A stretch of 64,000 bases of DNA from Deltaproteobacteria bacterium (GTDB lineage: Bacteria > Desulfobacterota > Dissulfuribacteria > Dissulfuribacterales > DYLC01): assembly GCA_028695735.1 (NCBI GenBank), contig JAQVIJ010000004.1, forward strand, positions 1-64,000, given 5' to 3'. A model generated the notes under the pieces. That model had not been told where the DNA came from and made no database searches. It saw only the letters and a program-made list of their open reading frames with translations. Of the stretch, positions 44,807 through 53,588 are shown piece by piece. The translations under genes were made by a program, and so were the position numbers. Each line of letters begins with the position of its first letter. The first letter of the stretch is position 1.

Positions 44807-47800
44807 CTATCCTCCACAATTACACATGGCTGCCTCTATGGCGGCCATAATCTGTTCATTGCCCATATTCTTGAGCGTAATGGCATCTGAACGGCAGGAT
44901 GCCACACATGCCCCGCAGCCCTTGCAAAGGCTGGCATCCACCGAGGCCTTTTGTAACACAGGGTCCTTTGAGATGGCGGAATATGGGCATATCTTGGCGC
45001 ATACACCACAGGTCACGCACTTGGCCGGATTGACCACGGCTACGGCGCTTTCCGCAGGCACCACATCCTGGGCCAACACCCTTACCGCCCTGACAGCCGC
45101 TGCCTTGGCCTGGGCTATGCTTTCTTCCAGGGGCTTGGGATAATGACAGAGCCCTGCCAGAAATACGCCATCCGTGGCGAAGTCCACAGGACGCAGTTTG
45201 GCATGGGCCTCCATCAAAAAGCCCTCGGCATTGATGGAACACTTGAAAAACTTGGACAGCTCGCCGGCATCCCTTCGAGGCTCCACTGCAGAGGCCAACA
45301 CCACCATGTCGGGGTGTATGACCAGAGGCCGTTTCAACACATGATCCATGGCCCCTATGCACAGTGTGTCCCCGTCCTTGGTCAGTGTGGGCCTGTTGTT
45401 CAGGTCATAGCGAATGAATACGATGCCCTTGGCCCTGGCCTCCTGATACAGGATCTCCCTCTGGCCGTAGGTGCGAATGTCCCGATATAGCATATAGATA
45501 TTCATTCGTGGATTCAGTTCCTTGAGCTTTAAGGCCTGATCTATGGCATGTGTGCAGCAGACTCGGCTGCAATAGGGCCTTTCTGGAATGCGGGAGCCCA
45601 CGCAGTGAATAAAGACCACATGGTTGAGCTGTGAGAGTAGGGGCGACCGGCCAGTCGCCTTTACATTCTCATCCGCCATGCAGAGCTCATCCACCTCCAG
45701 CAGTGTCTTGACCCGTTCCTCCTCGCCATAGAGATACTGCCACTCTCCGCTGGGCCTCCAGGGCTGCCCACCCACTGCCAAAATGGCCACTCCGTGCTCT
45801 ATCTCTTTTCCGTTGGAAAGGGTGGTCTTGAAGCGCCCCACCGAGCCGCTGGTCCTTTCAAGGGTGGTGGATGAATGCAGAGTGATGTTTGCATGGTTTG
45901 TGGTGCGGTCAATGAGGCTTTGAAGCATTTCGGCCACCTCTTCTCCCTGCCAGGTGCGGTATAACCTTCTGGCATTGCCGCCCAAGCCCTCGGCCTTTTC
46001 CACCAGGTCCACGGGAAAGCCCTGGTCTGCCAAGGAAAGGGCAGCTACCATGCCTGTGACGCCGCCACCTATGACCAGGGCCCTCTTGTGCACAGGGACT
46101 ACATTGGCGGAAAGGGGTTGGTCTCCTCTTACCTTGGCTATTGCCATGCGCACCAGGTCCTTGGCCTTTTGAGTAGCCTTTTCAGGTTCGTTTTGATGGA
46201 CCCAGGAGTCCTGGTCTCGAATGTTGGCCATCTCAAAGAGATAGGGGTTCAGGCCTGCCTCCCGCAGGGTCTCTTGAAACAGGGGTTCATGTGTCCTGGG
46301 CGTGCAGGAGGCCACCACCACTCGATTCAGCCCCTCACGCCTGATGGTGGCCACCATGTTTACGATGGTGTCCTGGGAACAGGTGAAGAGGTTGTCCTGA
46401 ACGAATACCACCCCTGGCAATGTGCGGGCATATTCGGCCACCTCCTTTACATTCACCACGCTTGCTATGTTGATGCCGCAATGGCAGACAAACACGCCGA
46501 TGCGGGGCGGTTCTGCCGTGATGTCCCGTTCTGGAGGGAATTCCTTGGTCTTTGTGGTCTGCCAACGGCTGGAGGAGAGGAGTGCACTGATCTCTGCCGC
46601 CACTGAACTGGCCTCAGTGACGGATTGTGGAATGTCCTTTGGGTCTGAGACAGGTCCGCAAATAAAGATGCCGGGTTTTGAAGTAGAGTTGGGCGAAAAG
46701 GAGGAAAACGGCACAAAACCATGTGAATTCAGGGGAATATCCAGTTTTGACAGCAGTCCCCTTGCGGATGCGGAAAGTTGCATGCCCACGGACAAGACCA
46801 CCAGGTCAAAGGTCTCTTCGTGCAAGTGGCCATCCTCATCGCTGTATCGCACAAGCAGGTCATGGCCGTATTCAAAGCCCTTTTGAGTGTGAACGGCCTG
46901 GCCTGCGGGCCAGACGCTATGGACTCGCGAGCGTATGAAACTAATGCCGCTTGCCTTGGCCCGCTCATAATATTTTTCAAAATCCTTGCCATGGGTGCGC
47001 ATGTCCATATAAAAGATGGTGGCATCCAGGTGGCCTGCGGCATGTTCCTTGGCGATGACCGCCTGTTTGATGGCATACATACAGCAGACCGACGAACAAT
47101 AGGCATTACATGCCCGGTTGATGTCCCTGGAGCCCACACATTGCAGCCAAGCGATGCGTTTGGGTATGGCATGGTCAGATGGCCGCTCCATGTGCCCCAA
47201 ACACGGCCCTGATGGGCTTAAAAGCCTTTCAAACTCCAGGCTGGTGACCACATTCTTGAGCCTGCCATAGCCGGTGAAGTCCAGGAGAGAAGGGTCATAG
47301 GTCTCAAATCCCAGGGCCAGGGCAACGGCACCCACCTCCAATATATGCTCTTTTGGCTTATCGTCGAAGTTGATGGCCCCAGCCGGACAGGCCTTGGCAC
47401 AGGCCCCGCACCGGCCTGGCTTGTTCAGCCAGATGCAGTGTTTGGCATCTATGGCATACTTGAGCGGAACTGCCTGAGGAAATTTGAGATAGGCGGCCTT
47501 TCGAGTGCCCAGGCCGTTATTGAATTCATTGGGCACGACCTTGGGGCATTTTTCAGCACACATGCCGCATGCAATACACTTGTTGGCGTCTACATATCTG
47601 GGGTTTTCTCGAATAACCGCCCTGAAGTTGCCTGGCTCACCCTTCAGGGAAACCAGCTCAGACAGGGTCAGGAGTTGAATGTTGAGGTGTCTGCCGCATT
47701 CCACCAGTTTGGGAGACAGAATGCAGGCGGAACAGTCATTGGTGGGAAAGGTCTTGTCCAATTGGGACATGACGCCGCCGATGGCAGCGGTGCGTTCCAC

Positions 47801-47911
47801 CAGATATACATAAAAACCACTGTCAGCCAGGTCTAAGGCGGTCTGTACGCCGGTGATGCCACCTCCTATGACCAGCACGGAACCCTTGGTGTTATTCATA
47901 GCATTCCTCAT
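44807..47911 (-). CDS. hdrA: HdrA-like flavoprotein, double-length
   Basis: 1034 residues from ATG 47911 (ATGA overlap with hdrCB). First half: FAD Rossmann VIGGGITGVQTALDLADSGF, ferredoxin motifs CIACGMCAEKCPK and CGACAKACPAG, and LQCVGSRD. Second half: HdrA N-domain VFVCHCGINI with NLFTCSQDT, a second FAD motif VIGGGVTGMVAALSLADQGF, IHCVGSR, and C-terminal CVTCGVCAKICPYSAI and CKGCGACVASC. So it is a fusion of two HdrA-type flavoproteins, the likely bifurcating core of the Flx-Hdr complex. Residues about 750-759 (VKATGRSPLL) come from a degenerate copy of the 28-bp palindromic repeat. Confidence 0.88.
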   Translation of the reverse strand: MRNAMNNTKGSVLVIGGGITGVQTALDLADSGFYVYLVERTAAIGGVMSQLDKTFPTNDCSACILSPKLVECGRHLNIQLLTLSELVSLKGEPGNFRAVIRENPRYVDANKCIACGMCAEKCPKVVPNEFNNGLGTRKAAYLKFPQAVPLKYAIDAKHCIWLNKPGRCGACAKACPAGAINFDDKPKEHILEVGAVALALGFETYDPSLLDFTGYGRLKNVVTSLEFERLLSPSGPCLGHMERPSDHAIPKRIAWLQCVGSRDINRACNAYCSSVCCMYAIKQAVIAKEHAAGHLDATIFYMDMRTHGKDFEKYYERAKASGISFIRSRVHSVWPAGQAVHTQKGFEYGHDLLVRYSDEDGHLHEETFDLVVLSVGMQLSASARGLLSKLDIPLNSHGFVPFSSFSPNSTSKPGIFICGPVSDPKDIPQSVTEASSVAAEISALLSSSRWQTTKTKEFPPERDITAEPPRIGVFVCHCGINIASVVNVKEVAEYARTLPGVVFVQDNLFTCSQDTIVNMVATIRREGLNRVVVASCTPRTHEPLFQETLREAGLNPYLFEMANIRDQDSWVHQNEPEKATQKAKDLVRMAIAKVRGDQPLSANVVPVHKRALVIGGGVTGMVAALSLADQGFPVDLVEKAEGLGGNARRLYRTWQGEEVAEMLQSLIDRTTNHANITLHSSTTLERTSGSVGRFKTTLSNGKEIEHGVAILAVGGQPWRPSGEWQYLYGEEERVKTLLEVDELCMADENVKATGRSPLLSQLNHVVFIHCVGSRIPERPYCSRVCCTHAIDQALKLKELNPRMNIYMLYRDIRTYGQREILYQEARAKGIVFIRYDLNNRPTLTKDGDTLCIGAMDHVLKRPLVIHPDMVVLASAVEPRRDAGELSKFFKCSINAEGFLMEAHAKLRPVDFATDGVFLAGLCHYPKPLEESIAQAKAAAVRAVRVLAQDVVPAESAVAVVNPAKCVTCGVCAKICPYSAISKDPVLQKASVDASLCKGCGACVASCRSDAITLKNMGNEQIMAAIEAAMCNCGG
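45637..45664. repeat. 28-bp palindromic repeat inside hdrA coding sequence
   Basis: GTAGGGGCGACCGGCCAGTC and the following eight bases match the palindrome of elements A and C at 25 of 28 positions. It is translated in frame in hdrA as VKATGRSPLL. Confidence 0.8.
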
Positions 47912-49128
47912 ATCATCGCCTTTACTATCCAGTTCCACAGGTGTGTGGTCTGCCATTTGCCATTGTAATGGTCACAGATATCCTTGACCTGGGTATGACA
48001 GTTATGGCATGGCGTGATGACCACATCGGCGCCTGTGGCCTGAAGCTGTTGAAACTTGGCCTTGCCGCAGGCCCTGCGGTTCTGCACAAAACCGGATTGA
48101 AGCGCACCTCCGCCTCCGCCGCAGCAGTAGTTGTTGGATTTGTTGGGCCAGACATCTATAAAGTTCTCTTCTCCGGCCACCTGCCTTATGACAAACCGCA
48201 GGTCCTCGGCGACCTCATCTCCAATGCCCTGTCTCACTAACTTACATGGGTCCTGAACAGTGAACTTAAGTCCCTCGGTATTCCATGCCGAACTCACATT
48301 GAGCCTGCCTTCTCTGATCCAGCGGGCATAGAGGCTGATGATGCTCACAAACTCAAAGTTGTGGGGTATCTTGAAGCGGCGCAGTCCTTCCAGGACCGCA
48401 TAGAACATGTGGCCTCACTCGGTGTTGATGTAATATCGGCAGCCAAGGGCATCGACGACCTCCACCTGTTTTCGCAAGGTCTCTTCCCAGTCCTTTGGGT
48501 CGCCTGGAAAGAGGCAATAGTTGGCCCCATCCCACCATTTGGAGGAATATGTCCAGTCTATGCCCACTCGATGCAGAATCTTCCAGAGGGGCACCATCTC
48601 TTCAGGCTCCACAGTGGGTTCCTTGGCGTTTTGGTTGAGGTAGTACTCTGCTCCGGCCTTGTCGATGGGGGCCTGAAGCCCTGCCCACTCAGGCTCGTTT
48701 TGCCGAGTCTCTTCCAGTACATCCCCCACCACCCATACAAAGTCTTCGTTGGGGATGCCGGTGCTGTTTCCGGCCTTTTGCAGCTCACAGGAGCGCTGCA
48801 GATTGGCTGGCCGCTGGTCCTTGGGCCTCATTCCTCGAAGGACATAGACGATTCTGCCCACATCTATGCCCATGGGGCAGGCATGTTTGCACCTGCCGCA
48901 CACTGTACAGGTGTATATCCATCGAGTGGAGAGGAGCTCTTCCTCCTGGCCCAGCACGAACATGCGCAAAAGCTTGCGGGGGTCCAAACCCTCGATGTCG
49001 GCTGCAGGGCAACCGCTCACACACATGCCGCATGTGAGACAATAGTCGAGATTGGACTCAGGGAAGACATCTTTGATGTGATTGCGCAGTTCTTCCTTGC
49101 GTCGAGAGAGGTCTATGGTGTTTTCCAT
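47908..49128 (-). CDS. hdrCB: HdrC-HdrB fusion (HdrD-like) iron-sulfur subunit, predicted selenoprotein
   Basis: The frame runs from ATG 49128 (GAGG upstream) to 47908 with one in-frame TGA at 48415-48417; with read-through it is 406 residues and U is residue 238. HdrC part: CLTCGMCVSGCPA and CTVCGRCKHACPMG. HdrB part: CCG-type domain with DPCKLVRQG, NNYCCGGGGG and TPCHNCHTQ. The TGA falls in NTE-U-GH, where HdrB/HdrD-type proteins commonly have NTECGH, so Sec replaces a conserved Cys. At 16-34 nt after the UGA the mRNA forms GCGGUCCU-GGA-AGGACUGC (8-bp stem, one G-U), loop starting with G: a good bacterial SECIS. The subunit would carry the heterodisulfide (DsrC trisulfide or similar) site. 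Confidence 0.82.
48381..48399 (-). promoter_or_regulatory. Candidate bacterial SECIS hairpin for HdrCB
   Basis: 8-bp stem (one G-U pair) with triloop GGA, starting 16 nt and with the loop 24 nt after the in-frame UGA. It meets the usual rules: G in the first two loop positions and suitable spacing. Confidence 0.7.
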
Positions 49129-49179
49129 GTGTTGCCTCATGTATCAAAATGGCGGGGTCTATAAATCATGCCCTGCCTG

Positions 49180-49383
49180 CTACACCTGCCTGGCCATTAC
49201 CAGCCTTGCAAAGTGTTCAAAGCTCCTGTCGTAGGTCCTTTCAGCCTCTGCCGAAAAACAACAGCCTGGAAGCTGCCTGGATTTCAGGTGATACCGCAGA
49301 CACTCGCAGCAGATCCCCTTTTTGTTACAGGATGCATACGAACAGGTGCAATCCTTCAAATTCCTTTCCTTCTGGCATTCCAT
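49180..49383 (-). CDS. DUF6485 family cysteine-rich small protein
   Basis: 67 residues from ATG 49383 (TAGGAGGTGATG upstream). MECQKERNLKDCTCSYASCN, then KKGICCECLRYHLKSRQLPGCCF and AERTYDRSFEHF. Nine cysteines, probably metal-binding. I recognise the family as a small uncharacterised protein frequent in anaerobes. It is 51 bases upstream of hdrCB and may be the first gene of that operon. Confidence 0.75.
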   Translation of the reverse strand: MECQKERNLKDCTCSYASCNKKGICCECLRYHLKSRQLPGCCFSAEAERTYDRSFEHFARLVMARQV

Positions 49384-49423
49384 AACATCACCTCCTAACA
49401 CATTCAAGGGTTTTTTAACGCCT

Positions 49424-51037
49424 CTATGGAGTTATGTATTTTCGTTCAGAGGCTGGTGTCCACCAGCGAATGAAATTATAGCTGATGCCTGCAGGCGCCG
49501 GCTCTATGCCTCTAAATCTCTTGTGAATTATGGAGAGGCTCATTGGCACATATAAAAAGACATAAGGCTGATCCTCGGCCAAAATCTCCTGTATGCGGTC
49601 ATAGATGGCCTTTCGTTTGGCCTTGTCAAAGGTCATACGGCCCTCTACCAGCAGCCTGTCCACCTCTTCATTTTTATATCCTATGAAGTTCAGTTCCTTT
49701 TTACCGGTCTTGGATGAGTGCCAGATGTCATAGATATCCGGATCCTGGCCTGTTGTCCAGCCCATGATAACCGCCTCGAAGCGCCTCTTGTCTATGAAGT
49801 CATTTATGAGGGCGGTCCATTCCACTGAACGGATCTGCATGTCTATGCCCACCTGTTTGAGTCTGTATTGAATGATCTGTGCCGTCTTTTCCCTCAGGCT
49901 GTTGCCCTGATTGATGAGCACAGTAAAGGCAAACCTTCTGCCGTCTTTGTAAAGCCAGCCATCCTTTTCAGAGCGCACCCAACCTGCCTCTTTCAGCATG
50001 GCCTCTGCCTTTTGCGAATTAAAATCGTATCGTTTGACATTGGGGTTATAAAACCAGGCATCGGGTTTGTAGGGCCCTGTGGCCGCTACTCCGTGGCCTG
50101 AAAGTGCACCCCGAACCAGCTCGTCCTTGTCGATGGCATGGGCGATGGCCTGTCGTATTTTTTTGTCTGAAAACAGAGAATTGTCCAGATTGAAGCCCAT
50201 ATATGTATATGCAAAGGCCAAGTAACTGTATTTTTTGAAATTTTGCTGAAAATAGCGGCTATCGGTCTGTCTGTCAAACTGAAGAGGAGAAAGACCTGTC
50301 CAATCCACCCCGCCTGCCTTCAGTTCCATAAAGGTGGTGGCGGCATCTGGAATGATGCGCATGAGATAGCGATCCAGGCAGGGCCGGCCCTCAAAATAGT
50401 CAGAGTTGGCCACCAGTTCTATGCGTTCCTGTGTCTTCCACTCCTTGAGTTTGTATGGGCCCAATCCCACAGGGTTTCGCGCCAGGGGGCTTTGAGTGAT
50501 GTCCTTGCCCTCCAGGAGGTGTTTGGGCAAGACCACCAGGTTCCCCCAGGAACTGAGGGCAGGGGCAAAGGGCCGTTTGTAACGCACCTTGAAGGTATAT
50601 GGGTCAGGGGCAGTGGCCTCCTCCACCTCTAAAAAGTCTCCGGCATAGGCCGTGGGCGTCTTGGGGTTGGTAATGGTCTGAAAGCCAAAGAGCACATCTG
50701 CAGAGGTAAATTCCGTGCCATCGGTCCATTTCACTCCCTTTTTGAGGTGAAATGTGATCTCCAGGCCGTTTGAAGAGACCTCCCATGATTCAGCTAAGTC
50801 CCCTATGAGTTCCAGGTTTTTGTCGTATTTCACAAGGCCGTTGTAGATCAGGCCAGCGATCTCATGGGATGTGGCATCTGCTGAAAGCATGGGAATGAGG
50901 TTGGAGGCATCCCCTATGGAGGCTGTGACGAGAGTGTCTCCCGTCTCAGGGCAGCGGCTCTCAGCCCCTTCCTGGGCCTGACCAATAGAGCTTATCAAAA
51001 GCCCGAAAAAAAGGCATAAAAGGAAGAGGCAATGCAT
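49424..51037 (-). CDS. ABC transporter substrate-binding protein, family 5 (peptide/nickel type)
   Basis: 537 residues from ATG 51037, which overlaps the PHP gene's stop (TGATG). Sec signal CLFLLCLFFGLLISSIGQAQ. SBP_bac_5 features: LIPMLSADATSHEIAGLIYNG, KGVKWTDGTEFTSADVLFGF, DKKIRQAIAHAIDKDELV. Family binds peptides, nickel chelates or similar. No permease or ATPase genes are adjacent, so it is an orphan component here. Confidence 0.9.
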   Translation of the reverse strand: MHCLFLLCLFFGLLISSIGQAQEGAESRCPETGDTLVTASIGDASNLIPMLSADATSHEIAGLIYNGLVKYDKNLELIGDLAESWEVSSNGLEITFHLKKGVKWTDGTEFTSADVLFGFQTITNPKTPTAYAGDFLEVEEATAPDPYTFKVRYKRPFAPALSSWGNLVVLPKHLLEGKDITQSPLARNPVGLGPYKLKEWKTQERIELVANSDYFEGRPCLDRYLMRIIPDAATTFMELKAGGVDWTGLSPLQFDRQTDSRYFQQNFKKYSYLAFAYTYMGFNLDNSLFSDKKIRQAIAHAIDKDELVRGALSGHGVAATGPYKPDAWFYNPNVKRYDFNSQKAEAMLKEAGWVRSEKDGWLYKDGRRFAFTVLINQGNSLREKTAQIIQYRLKQVGIDMQIRSVEWTALINDFIDKRRFEAVIMGWTTGQDPDIYDIWHSSKTGKKELNFIGYKNEEVDRLLVEGRMTFDKAKRKAIYDRIQEILAEDQPYVFLYVPMSLSIIHKRFRGIEPAPAGISYNFIRWWTPASERKYITP

Positions 51038-51942
51038 CACTTCTGTAGCCGATCCCTTAATAGAATCACACATTCATAGGGGACACACAGGTTGCCCTTG
51101 CCTTTCCCCAGTTGGATATTGGGCTTGGGCCTGCCATGAAAGTCGCTGCCGCCTGTGGCAACCAAATCATACCTGTCTGCAACCCTCAGACACATCTCCG
51201 TAAATGATGGGTCGTGTTCACTGTAATAACACTCCATTCCGTCTATGCCCCATGTCTTCAGTTCCGCAACGATCTCCTCCAGCGCCGCCTGGTGATTGCA
51301 ATGCAGGCTGAAGGGATGGGCCAAAACCGCCAGCCCGCCTGCGGAGTGAATGGCCTCTATGGCCCGTTTGGGCGAAAGAATGGACTTTGGGGCATAGGCA
51401 GGCCCGCCTTTTTTGAGATACATGGCAAAGGCGGTGCGTGTGTCCGAGACAAAGCCGTGGTTCACCATGGCCTGGGCGATATGAGGCCTGCCGATCTGAC
51501 CTCCCTGGGCCATGTCCGCCAATTCGTCCATGTTGATCTTGCAGCCAAGATATGCCAGTTTTTCCAGAATGAGGGGGTTTCTTCTGGCCCGGGCCTGTTG
51601 GACCTCTTGTAATACTTCAGTTAAAAGGGGGGATGGAGAGATGTAGTAGCCAAGTATGTGCATGTCTCCCTGGCGGTAGAGTACGCTCAGTTCCATGCCG
51701 GCAATCACCTCTACGCCGTATTCCTTGCCTGCCTCCATGGCCTCTGAAATACCCTGCATTGTATCGTGATCCGTGACGGCTATGGCCTTTAGACCAGCAG
51801 CAGCGGCCATTTTTACCAGCTCTTGCGGTGAATATGACCCATCTGAGGCGGTAGTGTGAGTATGGAGGTCACAGCAGGCGGTTTCCAAGGGCAGCTCCTT
51901 TTTCCATTGATGTAGTGCTTCTTTTGTTATCACAAAAAGCAC
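51037..51942 (-). CDS. PHP-domain phosphoesterase (TrpH/RNase AM-like)
   Basis: 301 residues if the GTG at 51942 is used; a second GTG at 51933 is equally possible and neither has a clear ribosome site. Metal motifs DLHTHTTASDG, VTDHDT and AGMELS, and C-terminal GGSDFHGRPKP define a PHP domain of the TrpH group (3',5'-nucleoside bisphosphate phosphatase / 5'-3' RNA exonuclease). Overlaps the binding-protein gene by one base, suggesting cotranscription without obvious functional link. Confidence 0.88.
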   Translation of the reverse strand: MLFVITKEALHQWKKELPLETACCDLHTHTTASDGSYSPQELVKMAAAAGLKAIAVTDHDTMQGISEAMEAGKEYGVEVIAGMELSVLYRQGDMHILGYYISPSPLLTEVLQEVQQARARRNPLILEKLAYLGCKINMDELADMAQGGQIGRPHIAQAMVNHGFVSDTRTAFAMYLKKGGPAYAPKSILSPKRAIEAIHSAGGLAVLAHPFSLHCNHQAALEEIVAELKTWGIDGMECYYSEHDPSFTEMCLRVADRYDLVATGGSDFHGRPKPNIQLGKGKGNLCVPYECVILLRDRLQK

Positions 51943-52274
51943 ACAAAAAAAAGGCTAAAAGAAAACCCAGATTCCATTATTTCCCTGGTTTTCAGGCTGG
52001 AGCTTGGGAACGATTTTGACTTCATTATTTCTCAAAAGGAATTATTACTATTAAGTAACTTCAATCGCGGAATTTGGGGACGTGGAAATTGGTGAAAAGA
52101 TAGATTTTGGTAGAGAGACCATATTTTTAGCTTGACAAAAAAAACACAAAGATAGTATAAGAAATTTCCGAATGGCGATTCATTTTTTTGCAGAAGTTTC
52201 ATCTTTTGGCCAATCTAATGGCCCAAGGCAATACAAAGATTTTTATCAAAAATCTCAAGTCGGAGGAAAAAGCA
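51943..52274 (+). promoter_or_regulatory. dsr upstream region
   Basis: 332 bases, AT-rich, no gene. The dsrA promoter lies at 52132-52161. Upstream of it an imperfect dyad (CCCTGGTTTTCAGGCTGGAG at about 51983) and a GGAATTTGGGGACGTGGAAA tract are the only structured parts I see. The dsrA ribosome site CGGAGGAAAA is at 52261-52270. Confidence 0.5.
52132..52161 (+). promoter_or_regulatory. Sigma-70-type promoter for dsrAB
   Basis: Consensus -35 TTGACA at 52132-52137, 18-base spacer, -10 TATAAG at 52156-52161 (GTATAA with a 17-base spacer is an alternative). It leaves a leader of about 105 bases before dsrA. Confidence 0.7.
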
Positions 52275-53561
52275 ATGGCAGAAGTCAAGAAACATGCCAC
52301 ACCAATGTGCGACGAGTTAAAGAAAGGGTCATGGCCCAGCTTCGTCGATGACATCGAGCAGAAAGGTCTCGCTGGTAAACAGGAGTGCCTCGACCTGCTC
52401 GGTCAGCTCGAACTCTCTTTCAAACACAAAGAGACCCACTGGAAACACGGTGGTATCGTGGGTGTCTTCGGTTACGGCGGCGGCGTCATCGGCCGTTATT
52501 CCGATGCGCCCGAGCAGTTCCCCAGCATCGCCCACTTCCACACAGTGCGCGTAAATCAGCCCAACGGCAAGTTTTACTCCAGCGCCTTCCTGCGCAAGAT
52601 GTGTGATATATGGGATTACAGGGGCAGCGGTATGACCAACCTGCATGGCTCCACAGGCGACCTGGTCATGCTCGGAACCAAGTCAGACCAGCTTGAACCC
52701 ATTTTTTTCGATTTCACGCATCAGATGAGCGTTGACCTGGGCGGTTCAGGCTCCAACCTTCGTACACCTGAGTGCTGCATGGGCAAATCCCGCTGTGAAT
52801 GGGCATGTATAGACACCCAGGGCATCATTTATGACCTGACTCAGACCTTCCAGGATGAACTGCACAGGCCGGCCTTCCCATACAAGTTCAAGTTCAAGTC
52901 ATCCGGCTGCCCCAATGACTGTGTGGCCGCCATCGCCCGTTCCGACTGCTCCATCATCGGCACATGGCGCGACGAAATCCGTATAGATCAGGCCGCAGTG
53001 GCTGCATATATGGCCGGAGAGCTCAAGCCCAATGCAGGCGCACATTCCGATAGGGACTGGGGTAAATTCGACATTCAGAAAGAGGTCATCGACCTCTGTC
53101 CCACCAAGTGTATGTGGATGGAGGGCAAGACCCTGAAGATCGACAATCGTGAGTGCACCCGCTGCATGCACTGCATCAACGTCATGCCGGTAGCGCTGCG
53201 TCCAGGCGTGGACACAGGTGCCACCATCCTGATGGGCGCCAAGGCCCCCATTCTGGACGGCGCCCAGATATCCACACTGGTCATTCCCTTCATCAAGATG
53301 GAACCCCCCTATGATGAATTCAAGGACTTCGTTGGTTCCATCTGGGATTGGTGGATGGAAGAGGGTAAGAACCGTGAGCGTTTCGGAGAGCTGTTGCAGC
53401 GTCAGAGCATTCAGGAACTGCTCCGCCGCACCGGTCTCAAGGCCATTCCACAGATGGTCAAAGAGCCACGCTCCAACCCATATGTATTCTGGAGCGCCGA
53501 TGAGGTCGAAGGCGGCTGGAAACGTGATGCAGCCGAATTCCGCAAGAGACACGCTGCATAG
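52275..53561 (+). CDS. dsrA: Dissimilatory sulfite reductase alpha subunit
   Basis: 428 residues from ATG 52275 (CGGAGG upstream; earlier in-frame starts lack a site). Sirohaem-4Fe4S region with Cys167/168, 174 and 178 (ECCMGKSRCEWAC) and Cys212/216 (SGCPNDCVAA); inserted ferredoxin domain with CPTKCMW and CTRCMHC. Family: DsrAB reduces sulfite in the cytoplasm (with DsrC). The downstream dsrD indicates the reductive clade used by sulfate/sulfite reducers and sulfur disproportionators. Normal length. Confidence 0.97.
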   Translation: MAEVKKHATPMCDELKKGSWPSFVDDIEQKGLAGKQECLDLLGQLELSFKHKETHWKHGGIVGVFGYGGGVIGRYSDAPEQFPSIAHFHTVRVNQPNGKFYSSAFLRKMCDIWDYRGSGMTNLHGSTGDLVMLGTKSDQLEPIFFDFTHQMSVDLGGSGSNLRTPECCMGKSRCEWACIDTQGIIYDLTQTFQDELHRPAFPYKFKFKSSGCPNDCVAAIARSDCSIIGTWRDEIRIDQAAVAAYMAGELKPNAGAHSDRDWGKFDIQKEVIDLCPTKCMWMEGKTLKIDNRECTRCMHCINVMPVALRPGVDTGATILMGAKAPILDGAQISTLVIPFIKMEPPYDEFKDFVGSIWDWWMEEGKNRERFGELLQRQSIQELLRRTGLKAIPQMVKEPRSNPYVFWSADEVEGGWKRDAAEFRKRHAA

Positions 53562-53588
53562 TTTACGCAAACAAGGAGACAGACAACT

